From assembly GCA_035518715.1 (NCBI GenBank), contig DATIXJ010000043.1, positions 124,001-188,000 on the forward strand: a DNA stretch of 64,000 nucleotides. The letters run 5' to 3'. The notes below the pieces were generated by a model, which did no database searches, was not told the DNA's origin, and saw only the letters and a program-made list of their open reading frames with translations. Shown piece by piece: positions 7,293 through 15,680 of this stretch (position 1 is its first letter; each line of letters starts with the position of its first letter). A program made the position numbers and the translations under genes. The stretch comes from DATIXJ01 sp035518715 (GTDB lineage Bacteria > Bacteroidota > Ignavibacteria > UBA10030 > SZUA-254).

Positions 7293-9266
7293 TCATTTCA
7301 GCAGCACCATCTTTCTTGTTTGAACAAAATTGCCGGCGCTCAGCCTGCAGAAATAGACGCCGCTAGTCGCACCGGCGGAATTCCACCTCACCTCTTTGTA
7401 TCCCGCGGTTTGAATGCCGTCGAGAAGAGTTGCCACAACCTGGCCGAGCATATTGAATACCTGAATATTCACTCTGCTCGCCACCGGCAGCTGGTACCGG
7501 ATCACCGTCGTCGGATTGAAGGGATTTGGAAAGGGCGAATCAAGCGCATATTCTTTCGGCATCGTTGTCTGCACAGACGGCATTGCATCCGGAGGCGGAG
7601 GTGGGCCGTCTGCCATCGTCTCCGAAACCCTTATGGTGTTCTTCGCAAGGAACGAAGATCCTCGTTTCAGGATGAGCTTGGCTGGCTGATCGGCCTTCAC
7701 CCAGTATCCCCGGCTCGGGAAAAGCGTATCGCTCATATAGTACGTATGGTCATACCCGAAGAATTTGCTCGTTGTAATTGCGGGCGGGATGCTTGCAATG
7801 GCCGATATAGCCACCGGCACGGAGATCGACCCTATCATATTCCAGCCTTCCTGGACTTCGATAGTATCGTTGAAGAGAGAATCACCCTCAAATCCCATCT
7901 CCCACGGCTGACTCAGTTTCACCCAGTAAGCGGTTCCACCCTGGAGCGAGTCTGCAACTTTGTATCCACCATGATAAAGAAACGCGCTCGAGGTTGATTG
8001 CGGAAACAAGAAGGCTATGGTTCGGTACTTCGGGTTAACAGGAATGGAAATGAGATTCCAGCCAGCGTATCCCACAACCGTTAAGGGGTCATACATTGAT
8101 TGAAAAACCCCCCTTCTGTACCAGGCCGAGAAGCCACCATCCGCATCGACTTTCTCCCAAGTCACGTGCACGGCCGTTCGGGATATCCCGAGCGAACAAT
8201 TCGCCCCATAATCGGATACACGGTACACCGAAGACCATGTCGTTCCCCTATCGGTGCTCACGCGAACCTTCACAGCCCCGTTTGGGTATTCATCAGCTAT
8301 CCATCCAATCACGATCACATTTCCCTTGACTGCTGTCCACACTGCATATCCGTTAGGTTCGTCGTCCATTCGGATCTCAGGGTGAAATGTCCTACCATTA
8401 TCTGTACTCCAGCGAGCGATCACACTGCAACCGACAGGCGTCTCACAGCCATATTTCTCGTCCTTCCAAGCAATGGCCACGACACTTGAATCTCCTTGGT
8501 TATCGGCAGACATATATGGCTCGAGTGCATAGGAATAATTCACTGTTGAAATCGGGACTGAGTCTCCCCACGTTACCCCGAAATCTGTGCTCTGCCAGTA
8601 TGTGATCACAAACTCGGCCCAGTACCCAGCGGAATCATATCCTGTTTGAGCGCACCGGTGTAAAATGCCGTTGGTGAGAGCCACCGAGGGATCTGAAGTC
8701 GCAAAGTACCAATTTCCAACTGGTCCTTTCCAGTGGTTTCCCGCATCTGTCGATAGCTCGATATTATAGCCGTCGGTCATGAGTGCAAGTGTATCCCCGT
8801 CTGCTCCAAATGCATTTGGCCATTCGTGTACAATGAGCGGCGGAGAGTTTGATGGGGACCAAGTGTTTCCCCCGTCCGTACTCGAAACATAGTGACTAGC
8901 AAAATATCCCTCTGGCGGAGCAGAGAGATAAAATCCAAAAAGTTTATCGCCTGAGGCCACCAGCCACGGCAATTGCACGATTCCCACATTGTCATTTACG
9001 ATGAGGCGTAAGGGGTCGAAGGCATGGCCATTATCAGTCGATTTCAAAAACGGAAAGGATAGGGGACTCGCACCCCAGGTTAGGTACACCGCATCTTTGT
9101 GTGTCACGACAATCGGGCCTCCAGCATGAAATAATGTATCAGGTGAAATTTGCACTTGCGGCATCCAGACGATGCCGTCGTGAATGTCTTGCGACAAAGC
9201 GCAGGCAGGAAGCAAATACAGAAGGAGACACAACTGAGAGAAGTTAGCGACTCGCATAATCCGCAT
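7293..9266 (-). CDS. Secreted Asp-box (sialidase-fold-like) protein with T9SS sorting domain
   Basis: 657 residues with a signal peptide ending near ACALSQ. Residues ~30-400 hold at least five Asp-boxes (STDGGNTW, STDAGNHW, STDFGVTW, STDNGRTF, STDRGTTW), which mark BNR/sialidase-type beta-propellers. Residues ~400-545 contain two similar modules with a Trp-Asn core (GWNLISIPV, GWNMIGSISV). After a Pro-rich linker (DGPPPPPDAMP) comes the C-terminal sorting domain (DSPFPNPFNPTTVIRYQLP ... KMVLLK) that directs export through the type IX system. I cannot see catalytic residues that prove sialidase activity, so binding or structural roles are equally possible. Confidence 0.85.
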   Translation of the reverse strand: MRIMRVANFSQLCLLLYLLPACALSQDIHDGIVWMPQVQISPDTLFHAGGPIVVTHKDAVYLTWGASPLSFPFLKSTDNGHAFDPLRLIVNDNVGIVQLPWLVASGDKLFGFYLSAPPEGYFASHYVSSTDGGNTWSPSNSPPLIVHEWPNAFGADGDTLALMTDGYNIELSTDAGNHWKGPVGNWYFATSDPSVALTNGILHRCAQTGYDSAGYWAEFVITYWQSTDFGVTWGDSVPISTVNYSYALEPYMSADNQGDSSVVAIAWKDEKYGCETPVGCSVIARWSTDNGRTFHPEIRMDDEPNGYAVWTAVKGNVIVIGWIADEYPNGAVKVRVSTDRGTTWSSVYRVSDYGANCSLGISRTAVHVTWEKVDADGGFSAWYRRGVFQSMYDPLTVVGYAGWNLISIPVNPKYRTIAFLFPQSTSSAFLYHGGYKVADSLQGGTAYWVKLSQPWEMGFEGDSLFNDTIEVQEGWNMIGSISVPVAISAIASIPPAITTSKFFGYDHTYYMSDTLFPSRGYWVKADQPAKLILKRGSSFLAKNTIRVSETMADGPPPPPDAMPSVQTTMPKEYALDSPFPNPFNPTTVIRYQLPVASRVNIQVFNMLGQVVATLLDGIQTAGYKEVRWNSAGATSGVYFCRLSAGNFVQTRKMVLLK

Positions 9267-9580
9267 CCGGTCAATGTGAATTCCAATGGTGGAATTCCGA
9301 TTACCACAAGAACGGATGAGAATAAGGTGTACTCAGGCCCCTTCCCAGGACATGACATCAATAATATAAGAAAATGCTCTGCCATTTTCTTCTGTCTTTC
9401 TCATGACCTTATTGGTCGGGATAACAGGCACCGCGGGGTTTTCTCATCAAAAATTAATCGAAAATAAGCGAATTCCTTCAAATCCACGCCGAATCTGTAC
9501 AATATTCGGGGATCCGTTCCAAATCACATCCCGCATTGACTCTGCCTCCGATTTTGTCTAAAATATTCGCCAAATAGAAT
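9267..9580. other. Intergenic region with hairpin and promoter
   Basis: 314 bases between the divergent Asp-box protein and the receiver-domain gene. It holds a perfect inverted repeat at 9279-9298 (GAATTCCA, loop ATGG, TGGAATTC), 13 bases before the minus-strand start, and a plus-strand promoter at 9536-9564. The middle part (9310-9530) shows no convincing gene. Confidence 0.5.
9536..9564 (+). promoter_or_regulatory. Promoter of the receiver/HATPase gene
   Basis: TTGACT (9536-9541), 17 bases, TAAAAT (9559-9564). Transcription would start about 10 bases before the ATG at 9581, and no Shine-Dalgarno sequence is visible, so the mRNA may be almost leaderless. Confidence 0.5.
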
Positions 9581-10684
9581 ATGAAAAAGCCAAAAACACC
9601 CGTACCGCGTGTTCTGGTGGTAGACGATGAAAAGATGTTCCGCACCGTTACCGTTCAGGCATGCAAAGAAGAGGGCTTCCAGGTTGCGGAAGCTTCCAGC
9701 GGCAAAGAGGCAATCGACCGCTGCCGCGAACGTTCGTTCGATATCGTCCTGCTCGATGTGCGCATGAACGACCTCGACGGACTTGAAACGCTCAAGATCC
9801 TGCGTGAACAGTCACCGTCCACCGAATATCTTATCGTTACCGGTCATGCTGAAGTCGGCCTGGCTCTCCAGGCACTCAAATCGGGGATACGCGAGTTCAT
9901 TACCAAGCCGATCGGAACGGAAGAGCTTGTCCAGCGCATCAAGTCGGTCTGGCGTGCACGCCTTGCCGAGAAGCGCCTCAAAGAAATGCAGATAAAATTC
10001 AACACACAGATATTCAACGATCTTCTCACACAGCTCGGCTCCGTGAGAACTGCTCTCCAGAGTATTAACGGGAACGGAAAGTCGGGCGAGTCTCAGAAAG
10101 GTCTCCTGGCAAATGTCAGCGAGACCCTCGGCACCATGGAAGCGCGGCTCAACAACATGATCGACATGACGATGTACGAAGCCGATGGCGTCGAGATCGA
10201 ACGGATCCCGACGAACCTCGACGAACTCGTACCGGCAGTGTGCGCACAGTTCAAATCACGGTGCAACGCCAGGAAGATCAAGATGACCGTGAATGTAGCG
10301 CCGGGGATCTCCACGATTGAGATGGATCCGATCAAGATCGAGCGCGTCCTCAAGCACCTCATCGAAAATGCCATGGCCCACACGCCCAAGCAGGGTTCGA
10401 TCGATGTCCGTGTTTCGCCGGTCTCCATGCCGTCCGACGGCAACAGCAAAGAGTTCGTGGAAGTCGCCATTACCGATTCGGGCGCACCGATTCCGAGAAG
10501 TGAGCTTCTCCTAGCCTTCGACAAGTACAAGGACGTGCTGACCGAAAAGACCCCAAGTGCGTCGGCGGATGCTCTTCGGCTGCCGATCTGCAAGAGCATC
10601 ATCGAAGCGCACCGCGGAACGATCTCTGCAAACTCGGAAGAGGGCAAAGGAAGCACGTTCGCCTTCAGTATTCCGGTCCAGTAA
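9581..10684 (+). CDS. Response-regulator receiver fused to a degenerate histidine-kinase ATPase module
   Basis: 367 residues. The receiver domain (~10-125) is complete: Asp15/Asp16, phospho-acceptor Asp59 (IVLLDVRM), Thr88 and Lys109 (TKPI). A helical dimerisation-like segment (~125-200) follows but has no histidine at all: no His occurs between residues 90 and 258, so a normal H-box is absent. The HATPase-like part (~205-367) keeps the N-box asparagine (HLIENAMAHTP, Asn263) but the G1 box is DSGAPI, lacking its second Gly, and the glycine-rich G2 segment reads ADALRLPICK. It is probably a pseudokinase or a phosphorylation-controlled ATP-binding scaffold. No partner kinase is adjacent. Confidence 0.8.
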   Translation: MKKPKTPVPRVLVVDDEKMFRTVTVQACKEEGFQVAEASSGKEAIDRCRERSFDIVLLDVRMNDLDGLETLKILREQSPSTEYLIVTGHAEVGLALQALKSGIREFITKPIGTEELVQRIKSVWRARLAEKRLKEMQIKFNTQIFNDLLTQLGSVRTALQSINGNGKSGESQKGLLANVSETLGTMEARLNNMIDMTMYEADGVEIERIPTNLDELVPAVCAQFKSRCNARKIKMTVNVAPGISTIEMDPIKIERVLKHLIENAMAHTPKQGSIDVRVSPVSMPSDGNSKEFVEVAITDSGAPIPRSELLLAFDKYKDVLTEKTPSASADALRLPICKSIIEAHRGTISANSEEGKGSTFAFSIPVQ

Positions 10685-10781
10685 TTTCTTCCCCCGGCGA
10701 TCTCTCGTCTCCCGACGGGTCGGTTCCCCGTTTCCGCTCTTTTGTATGCGCATCGGTCCGAAGGCATCATCTGAAGCAGAT

Positions 10782-10810
10782 TTGATACTCTCCTTCCGAT
10801 TCGGTATCTT
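10782..10810 (+). promoter_or_regulatory. Promoter of the lipoprotein/TonB receptor pair
   Basis: TTGATA (10782-10787), 17 bases, TATCTT (10805-10810). The predicted start is near 10817, about 40 bases before the ATG at 10858. A TATAAT at 10837-10842 was not chosen because its start point would cut the ribosome site. Confidence 0.5.
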
Positions 10811-10857
10811 GACCTCCTAATCCGTCCCCCTTTTTGTATAATTTTCTGGAGTCAACC

Positions 10858-11619
10858 ATGAACAGAGCCATGATGGCTGTTCTGGCAGCATCAATAGTGT
10901 TCTTTTCTCTGATCCAGCTCAACTGCACAAGCAATAGCAGCAACAGCAATCCGGTGAACACCTCAACACCCATAACAGCGAACCTTCTTCCGCTCGTTGC
11001 GGGACACAGCTACACCTATTCCGGATACCTCGTCGATACAAATACGGTGAAGGATTCCGTTCCCGGAATTCCACGGAGTGCCTTCAGCGCGACCTGGACG
11101 CTTGAACCGGGACTCAATAACACCTGGCTCTTTCTCGATTCCACGACCATTCTTGATTCGACAAGAGTGAAAATTCTCGCCATCAGGAAAGATTCCGCTA
11201 CCGGGGATTTTGCATTCCTCCAAACGCTCGGACCTTTTTATCGTGCAGTTCATGCAAACTACACCGACACGGCGCTCTGGGTTACCGTGGCACGCCCGAG
11301 TTTGGGCATGAACACCGTCTGGAAAACATTCGACACGACAATCAACGGCACGATCAATGGTATTGCCGCTTCGATACAGCTGCAGATTTTCGGGGTCATC
11401 GAGGCGCACGAGACGATTACCGACAGCTCCTCCTCACATAATCAATTCGATACTTACCGCATCCGGACATACCGGACAATTACTGTAGGACCAATTTCGA
11501 TTTCGACGACGACGGCGTATCTGTGGCTTGCCGCGGATGTCGGACCCGTGCAGATTGATATTGCCGGCGATCCGGAGAATTACGGTTTCTACGGAGTTCT
11601 CGCAAATAAGAATTTTTAG
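10858..11619 (+). CDS. Hypothetical secreted protein/lipoprotein
   Basis: 253 residues from the ATG at 10858, with GGAG six bases upstream; a TTG 24 bases further up is less likely. A signal peptide ends in IQLNC, a lipobox with the unusual Asn at -1, followed by a Ser/Asn-rich linker (TSNSSNSNPVNTS). The mature part is beta-rich, with repeated Thr/Asp strands (WTLEPGLNNTWLFLDSTTIL) and an end resembling outer-surface lipoproteins (AYLWLAADVGPVQIDIAGDP). Family not recognised. It lies 37 bases before a TonB-dependent receptor gene and probably shares its transcript, so it may be that receptor's surface partner. Confidence 0.65.
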   Translation: MNRAMMAVLAASIVFFSLIQLNCTSNSSNSNPVNTSTPITANLLPLVAGHSYTYSGYLVDTNTVKDSVPGIPRSAFSATWTLEPGLNNTWLFLDSTTILDSTRVKILAIRKDSATGDFAFLQTLGPFYRAVHANYTDTALWVTVARPSLGMNTVWKTFDTTINGTINGIAASIQLQIFGVIEAHETITDSSSSHNQFDTYRIRTYRTITVGPISISTTTAYLWLAADVGPVQIDIAGDPENYGFYGVLANKNF

Positions 11620-11656
11620 GAACATTATCCCGGTTGTTACCGGGCCCTTTTCTTCC

Positions 11657-13858
11657 ATGAGTACAGTTCAGGCAAAGCTCGCGGCAATCTGTGGGCTCTT
11701 GATCATTCCCGCCCTCCTCCTTGCGTCAAAGGGCGGAACGATCGAGGGAACTGTCATTGACCGCGCCACCGGCGATCTCCTCCCGTACGTGAATGTGATG
11801 ATCCATGGGTCAACGATGGGCGCCGCGACAGATGGGAAAGGAAAATTCACCATCCCGAATGTTCCCGAAGGAGAATACACCGTCAGCGCGTCCCTTATCG
11901 GACACGTGACAAAGGACGTCAACCATGTCGTCGTGAAGCAGGACGAGAAATCGTCACTCACGATCTATCTCGACGACGAATCGGTGCGGCTCGGCGAAAT
12001 GACCGTCTACGGAGCTTCCCTGAGACAAGAGCACATCACGGAAGCGCCCGCAGCCGTCACGGTACTCGAACAGGCGGATTTGCAGCTGAGCGGTGTATCC
12101 GGGCAGCTGCCAAAGCTTCTCGAAACGGAACCCGGAGTCGATATCGCGCAAAACGGTCTGTACGATTTCAACATCAACATGCGCGGGTTCAACAGCTCGC
12201 TCACGCGGCGGCTTCTTGTCCTACTTGATGGGAGAGATTTGTCCATCGTTTTTCTCGGTGCACAGGAATGGAACGGGCTTTCTGTCCCGGTAGAGGATCT
12301 CGGAAAGATGGAGGTCGTACGCGGACCGGGCTCCGCGTTATACGGGGCAAATGCCTTCAACGGTGTTATCAACATAACAACACCATCGCCACGCCAAATC
12401 CTTGGAACGAAGGTCTCCCTGGCCGGCGGTGATTTCAACTCTCTGCGCGGTGACGTGCGGTACGCCGGGATGGACGGACCGTGGAGTTACAAGATCAACG
12501 TCGGCAGGTTCCAGGGTGATACCTGGAGCCAGTCACGCACAACCTCTCTCGAGTATGCCGGCCTCACCGGGCTCAACAAGGAGGTCGTTCCCGTCAACGA
12601 CGGAAAGATCGGGACGTCGTACGGCTCTGCGAGAGTCGACTACGACGTCAGCGACAGCTCCACTGCAACGGTCGAAGGCGGAATGAGCCAGGTGGAAAAC
12701 GAAATCTATATCACCGGGATCGGAAGGATCCAGGTGCAGCGGGCGATCAAGCCGTGGGGCAGAATGAGCTACACCGATCAGCATTTCAACGCGCAGGTCT
12801 GGGCGAGCGGGAGAAATTCGCTGGACCCGCAAATCTCCCTCGCCACGGGGCTTCCGCTGTTTGAAAAGTCCCTGAGCACGCAGGGCGACATGCAATATCA
12901 TTTCACAGAGCTTGAGAACCGTCTTTCACTGATCGGAGGACTGTCATACCGGTATCAGACGATTAATACAAAAGGATCCCTCATGCTCGACACCCACAAC
13001 GACAACATGTCGGGCATCTATGGTCAGGCGGAGTACACGCTTCCCTTCCGGCTCAAAGCTGACGCCGCGGTCAGGTGGGACAGAAGTTCGCTGCAGCCGG
13101 ACGAAGTCTCCCCAAAAGGCGCTCTCGTCTGGACTCCTCTCCCCGATCAGAGCTTCCGCATCACGTACAACAAGGCGTACCAGTCGCCGAATTATTCCGA
13201 GCTCTTTCTCCATGTCCGGGATCCCATCACCCACTTTTCGTACTTCGGGAATGACAACCTCGTCTCTGAAAATATCGACGGATACGAATTCGGCTACAAG
13301 GGGATCTTCCAGAATTCCATTTTCCTGACATTCGATGCCTACTATAATCAGCTCCGGGATTTCATTACCGATCTTTCACAGGGTGTCAATCCGCAATACA
13401 CCACAACCGACAGTGTCATCCTTTCGTACGGAAACGCCGGGAAGGTTACCGAAGCAGGGTTCGAAGTAGCCGCGAACTATTATCTTTCCGATGAGTGGAT
13501 GCTGAGCGCAAATTACGCGCTCTTCAATTTCACGATCCAGGAACAGAATGAAAAAGATCCCATCCTTCCCAACGCGCCGCAGTTCAAAATCAACGGCGGA
13601 ATCACGTACCGCAGCAGGAATGGATACGACGTCAACGTAAACGTGAAATACGTACCCTCCTTCGACTGGTCGGCAGGGATTTATGCGGGACCGATACTCG
13701 CCTACGCGCTCGTGAATGTCGCTGCGAGTTATCAGATCACACCCCATCTCAACGCTGCGTGCAACGTCTCCAATCTCTTCGACCGCGTTCATTATGAAAT
13801 CTTCGGCGGCTCACTCCTTCATCGCCGGGCTCTGCTGTCTCTGACCACGACGTTCTAA
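11657..13858 (+). CDS. TonB-dependent outer membrane receptor
   Basis: 733 residues from the ATG at 11657, where a signal peptide begins (MSTVQAKLAAICGLLIIPAL). Residues ~27-110 are a carboxypeptidase-regulatory-like domain (GTIEGTVIDRATGDLLPYVN ... GEYTVSASLIGH), a fusion common in the FCB group. Residues ~120-230 are the plug (PAAVTVLEQADL, GVDIAQNGLYDFNINMRGF, VVRGPGSALYGANAFNGVIN), and the rest is the beta-barrel, ending in an aromatic C-terminus (RALLSLTTTF). Such receptors import siderophores, vitamin B12 or glycans; the substrate is unknown. No SusD gene is adjacent, which argues against a classical polysaccharide locus. Confidence 0.92.
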   Translation: MSTVQAKLAAICGLLIIPALLLASKGGTIEGTVIDRATGDLLPYVNVMIHGSTMGAATDGKGKFTIPNVPEGEYTVSASLIGHVTKDVNHVVVKQDEKSSLTIYLDDESVRLGEMTVYGASLRQEHITEAPAAVTVLEQADLQLSGVSGQLPKLLETEPGVDIAQNGLYDFNINMRGFNSSLTRRLLVLLDGRDLSIVFLGAQEWNGLSVPVEDLGKMEVVRGPGSALYGANAFNGVINITTPSPRQILGTKVSLAGGDFNSLRGDVRYAGMDGPWSYKINVGRFQGDTWSQSRTTSLEYAGLTGLNKEVVPVNDGKIGTSYGSARVDYDVSDSSTATVEGGMSQVENEIYITGIGRIQVQRAIKPWGRMSYTDQHFNAQVWASGRNSLDPQISLATGLPLFEKSLSTQGDMQYHFTELENRLSLIGGLSYRYQTINTKGSLMLDTHNDNMSGIYGQAEYTLPFRLKADAAVRWDRSSLQPDEVSPKGALVWTPLPDQSFRITYNKAYQSPNYSELFLHVRDPITHFSYFGNDNLVSENIDGYEFGYKGIFQNSIFLTFDAYYNQLRDFITDLSQGVNPQYTTTDSVILSYGNAGKVTEAGFEVAANYYLSDEWMLSANYALFNFTIQEQNEKDPILPNAPQFKINGGITYRSRNGYDVNVNVKYVPSFDWSAGIYAGPILAYALVNVAASYQITPHLNAACNVSNLFDRVHYEIFGGSLLHRRALLSLTTTF

Positions 13859-13891
13859 TCCGCCTCATCCGACTCCCTGTTGATCCGTTTC

Positions 13892-13920
13892 TTGCTCTTT
13901 CGGATCGCTTTTCATACATT
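13892..13920 (+). promoter_or_regulatory. Promoter of the UlaG-like hydrolase
   Basis: TTGCTC (13892-13897), 17 bases, TACATT (13915-13920). The predicted start is near 13927, about 24 bases before the ATG at 13951. Confidence 0.5.
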
Positions 13921-13950
13921 TTCACAACCCCAATTTTCCGATGGTGATTT

Positions 13951-14676
13951 ATGCCTTCACGATCAATCCGTACTTCACGTCTCGCGGTAACCTGGTTAGG
14001 TCATTCCGCATTCAAATTTGAAACGCCCGGCGGGAGAGTCGTCCTGATCGATCCATGGCTCGAGAACCCAAAGGCGCCTCCGGGCGCCAAGAAAATCCGC
14101 CGCGTCGATCTCATACTTGTCACACATGCGCACGGCGATCACCTTGGCAACACCGTGGACATTGCACGGCGCACCGGGGCAAAAATCGCCTGCATCTTCG
14201 ACCTTTCCGTGTATCTGGCGAGCAAAGGCGTCGACAACATTCTGGGAATGAACAAGGGAGGAACGATCTCGGTCGACGGACTGAACATCACCATGGTCGA
14301 TGCAAAGCACAGCTCTGACATCGATGCAGGCGGAATGCTCTCGCCCGGCGGGGAGGCCGCAGGATACATCATCGAGTTCGAAAATGGTCTGAAGGTCTAT
14401 CACGCTGGCGATACTTCGGTCTTCGGAGACATGAAGATCATCGCGGAAATCTACAAACCCGAGGTGGCGATCCTTCCGATCGGTGATCACTTCACCATGG
14501 GACCTCGAGAAGCCGCGTATGCATGCAAACTCCTGAAGCCGAAGAAGATCATCGGGATGCATTATGGCACATTTCCGGTATTAACGGGAACGCCCGCGGA
14601 ATTGAAACGGCTTCTTCCACCGCAGACAAGGAAGAGGGTCTTGGAACTTGAGCCGGGGAAAACGGTGATGCTCTGA
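13951..14676 (+). CDS. UPF0173/UlaG-like metal-dependent hydrolase
   Basis: 241 residues of metallo-beta-lactamase fold. The metal motif THAHGDHLG is near residue 51; further ligands are in DAKHSSDI, YHAGDTSVF and IPIGDHFTMGP-like segments, with a final MHYGTF. No signal peptide, so it is cytoplasmic. Members of UPF0173 (UlaG-related) are assigned as zinc- or manganese-dependent hydrolases without a settled substrate. It is a single-gene unit: its own promoter lies upstream and a strong terminator directly downstream. Confidence 0.88.
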   Translation: MPSRSIRTSRLAVTWLGHSAFKFETPGGRVVLIDPWLENPKAPPGAKKIRRVDLILVTHAHGDHLGNTVDIARRTGAKIACIFDLSVYLASKGVDNILGMNKGGTISVDGLNITMVDAKHSSDIDAGGMLSPGGEAAGYIIEFENGLKVYHAGDTSVFGDMKIIAEIYKPEVAILPIGDHFTMGPREAAYACKLLKPKKIIGMHYGTFPVLTGTPAELKRLLPPQTRKRVLELEPGKTVML

Positions 14677-14681
14677 AATAG

Positions 14682-14720
14682 AAAAGGTGGACCGAGCGTC
14701 GTCTGCGATCCACCTTTTGC
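14682..14720 (+). terminator. Intrinsic terminator after the UlaG-like gene
   Basis: A 10-bp stem AAAAGGTGGA (14682-14691) / TCCACCTTTT (14709-14718) with a 17-base loop, starting six bases after the stop codon. The near-symmetric A- and T-tracts would let it work in both directions. Confidence 0.75.
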
Positions 14721-15036
14721 TTATGCGGTTGTATCGGTGTGTCACTTATTGATACGGGAGGAATTTTTTAAAGTTGCATCCCTGCCACCAGTTTTACACG
14801 AAACCCCAATTATCATCGAATTTGAGGGATTTTGCGGCTTTTTCGGCCCCCATTTAACTTGGAATTTCTTGAATCCCTGGTCACTTCGAATGTCAGTCAA
14901 CCATTCTTGATGAAATTTAACCTGGAACGAATCTCTCACTCCAGCTCCTCTCCGATGACAGTATGGACGAATCGGCGTGATCTCGATATTCTGTGAGATA
15001 TGGGAATGCCCCATGGTGTTGGAATGAATCCGGGAT
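14721..15036. other. Intergenic stretch without a convincing gene
   Basis: About 315 bases, more AT-rich than the flanks. An open frame on the minus strand (14742-15014) has no ribosome site, no recognisable domain and a composition unlike the neighbouring genes. The 3' part leads into the bacilliredoxin promoter. It could be a decayed gene or an unrecognised RNA. Confidence 0.4.
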
Positions 15037-15065
15037 TTGTTCAGTCGATACAGGATTGGTATATT
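15037..15065 (+). promoter_or_regulatory. Promoter of the bacilliredoxin gene
   Basis: TTGTTC (15037-15042), 17 bases, TATATT (15060-15065). The predicted start is near 15072, and the leader carries AAGGAGA nine bases before the ATG at 15108. Confidence 0.5.
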
Positions 15066-15107
15066 AATACTATCAGAACAGCGTTCTTTTGATAAGGAGA
15101 GATTCTC

Positions 15108-15536
15108 ATGTACAACATTTTGATGCAGCAGATAAAGGATGAAGTTTCACGACTCGGCGTGAAGGAATTGAACACGGTGGAGGAAGTCGATAATCTTCTG
15201 ACAAAGCAGAAGGGGACCGCTCTTGTATTCGTGAATTCCGTCTGCGGATGCGCGGGTGGAATTGCCCGACCGGCACTTGCCCTGGCAATGCGCAGTAAGA
15301 TCAAACCGGATGTCATTGCATCCGTTTTCGCAAGCGGCGATCGTGAAGCAACCGCGCAGGCACGATCGTACTTCACGGACATGCCGTCATCGTCACCATC
15401 GTTCGCACTGCTGCGCGATGGCAAGCTTCTGCACATGATTCACCGGTCAGATATCGAGATGCGCGAACCCCGCGAAGTCGCCCAGATGCTTACGCAGGCA
15501 TTCGAGAAATATTGCTCAGCGGAAGTGAAGAACTGA
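15108..15536 (+). CDS. BrxA/BrxB-family bacilliredoxin
   Basis: 142 residues, the usual length for the family. The active site NSVCGCAGG carries the Cys-Gly-Cys motif near residue 46, in a thioredoxin-like fold with PSSSPSFALLRDGKLLHMIHR further on. In organisms that use bacillithiol, these proteins remove the thiol from mixed disulfides after oxidative stress; in lineages without it the role is less clear. Single gene with its own promoter, AAGGAGA ribosome site and a hairpin after the stop. Confidence 0.87.
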   Translation: MYNILMQQIKDEVSRLGVKELNTVEEVDNLLTKQKGTALVFVNSVCGCAGGIARPALALAMRSKIKPDVIASVFASGDREATAQARSYFTDMPSSSPSFALLRDGKLLHMIHRSDIEMREPREVAQMLTQAFEKYCSAEVKN

Positions 15537-15583
15537 AGCCGTCTCTCTTGACCGAAAGTGCCCGGCTGACTAATCCGGCGCTC

Positions 15584-15612
15584 TTGGATATGAGTCGAAA
15601 AATTTGTATCTT
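15584..15612 (+). promoter_or_regulatory. Promoter of typA
   Basis: TTGGAT (15584-15589), 17 bases, TATCTT (15607-15612). The predicted start is near 15619, upstream of the hairpin at 15625-15659; only about 20 bases separate that hairpin from the typA start, too few for another promoter. Confidence 0.45.
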
Positions 15613-15624
15613 TTGATTGTGACG

Positions 15625-15659
15625 AAAACGCCTCGGGCAAATGTCTTGAGGCGTTTTTT
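15625..15659 (+). terminator. Terminator hairpin in the typA leader
   Basis: A 10-bp stem AAAACGCCTC (15625-15634) / GAGGCGTTTT (15648-15657) followed by further T residues. It can end transcription from the bacilliredoxin gene, but it also lies between the only visible typA promoter and typA. CGAAAACG (15623-15630) can instead pair with CGTTTTCG (15663-15670), which would break the terminator stem. Confidence 0.7.
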
Positions 15660-15680
15660 GTTCGTTTTCGAGAGAACTTG

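Noticed and set aside
10837..10842. TATAAT as promoter of the lipoprotein at 10858
   Set aside because: No -35 at a workable distance, and its transcription start would remove the ribosome site; the promoter at 10782-10810 fits better.
14742..15014. 90-codon minus-strand open frame
   Set aside because: No ribosome site, no recognised motif and unusual amino-acid composition; left as a gap description.
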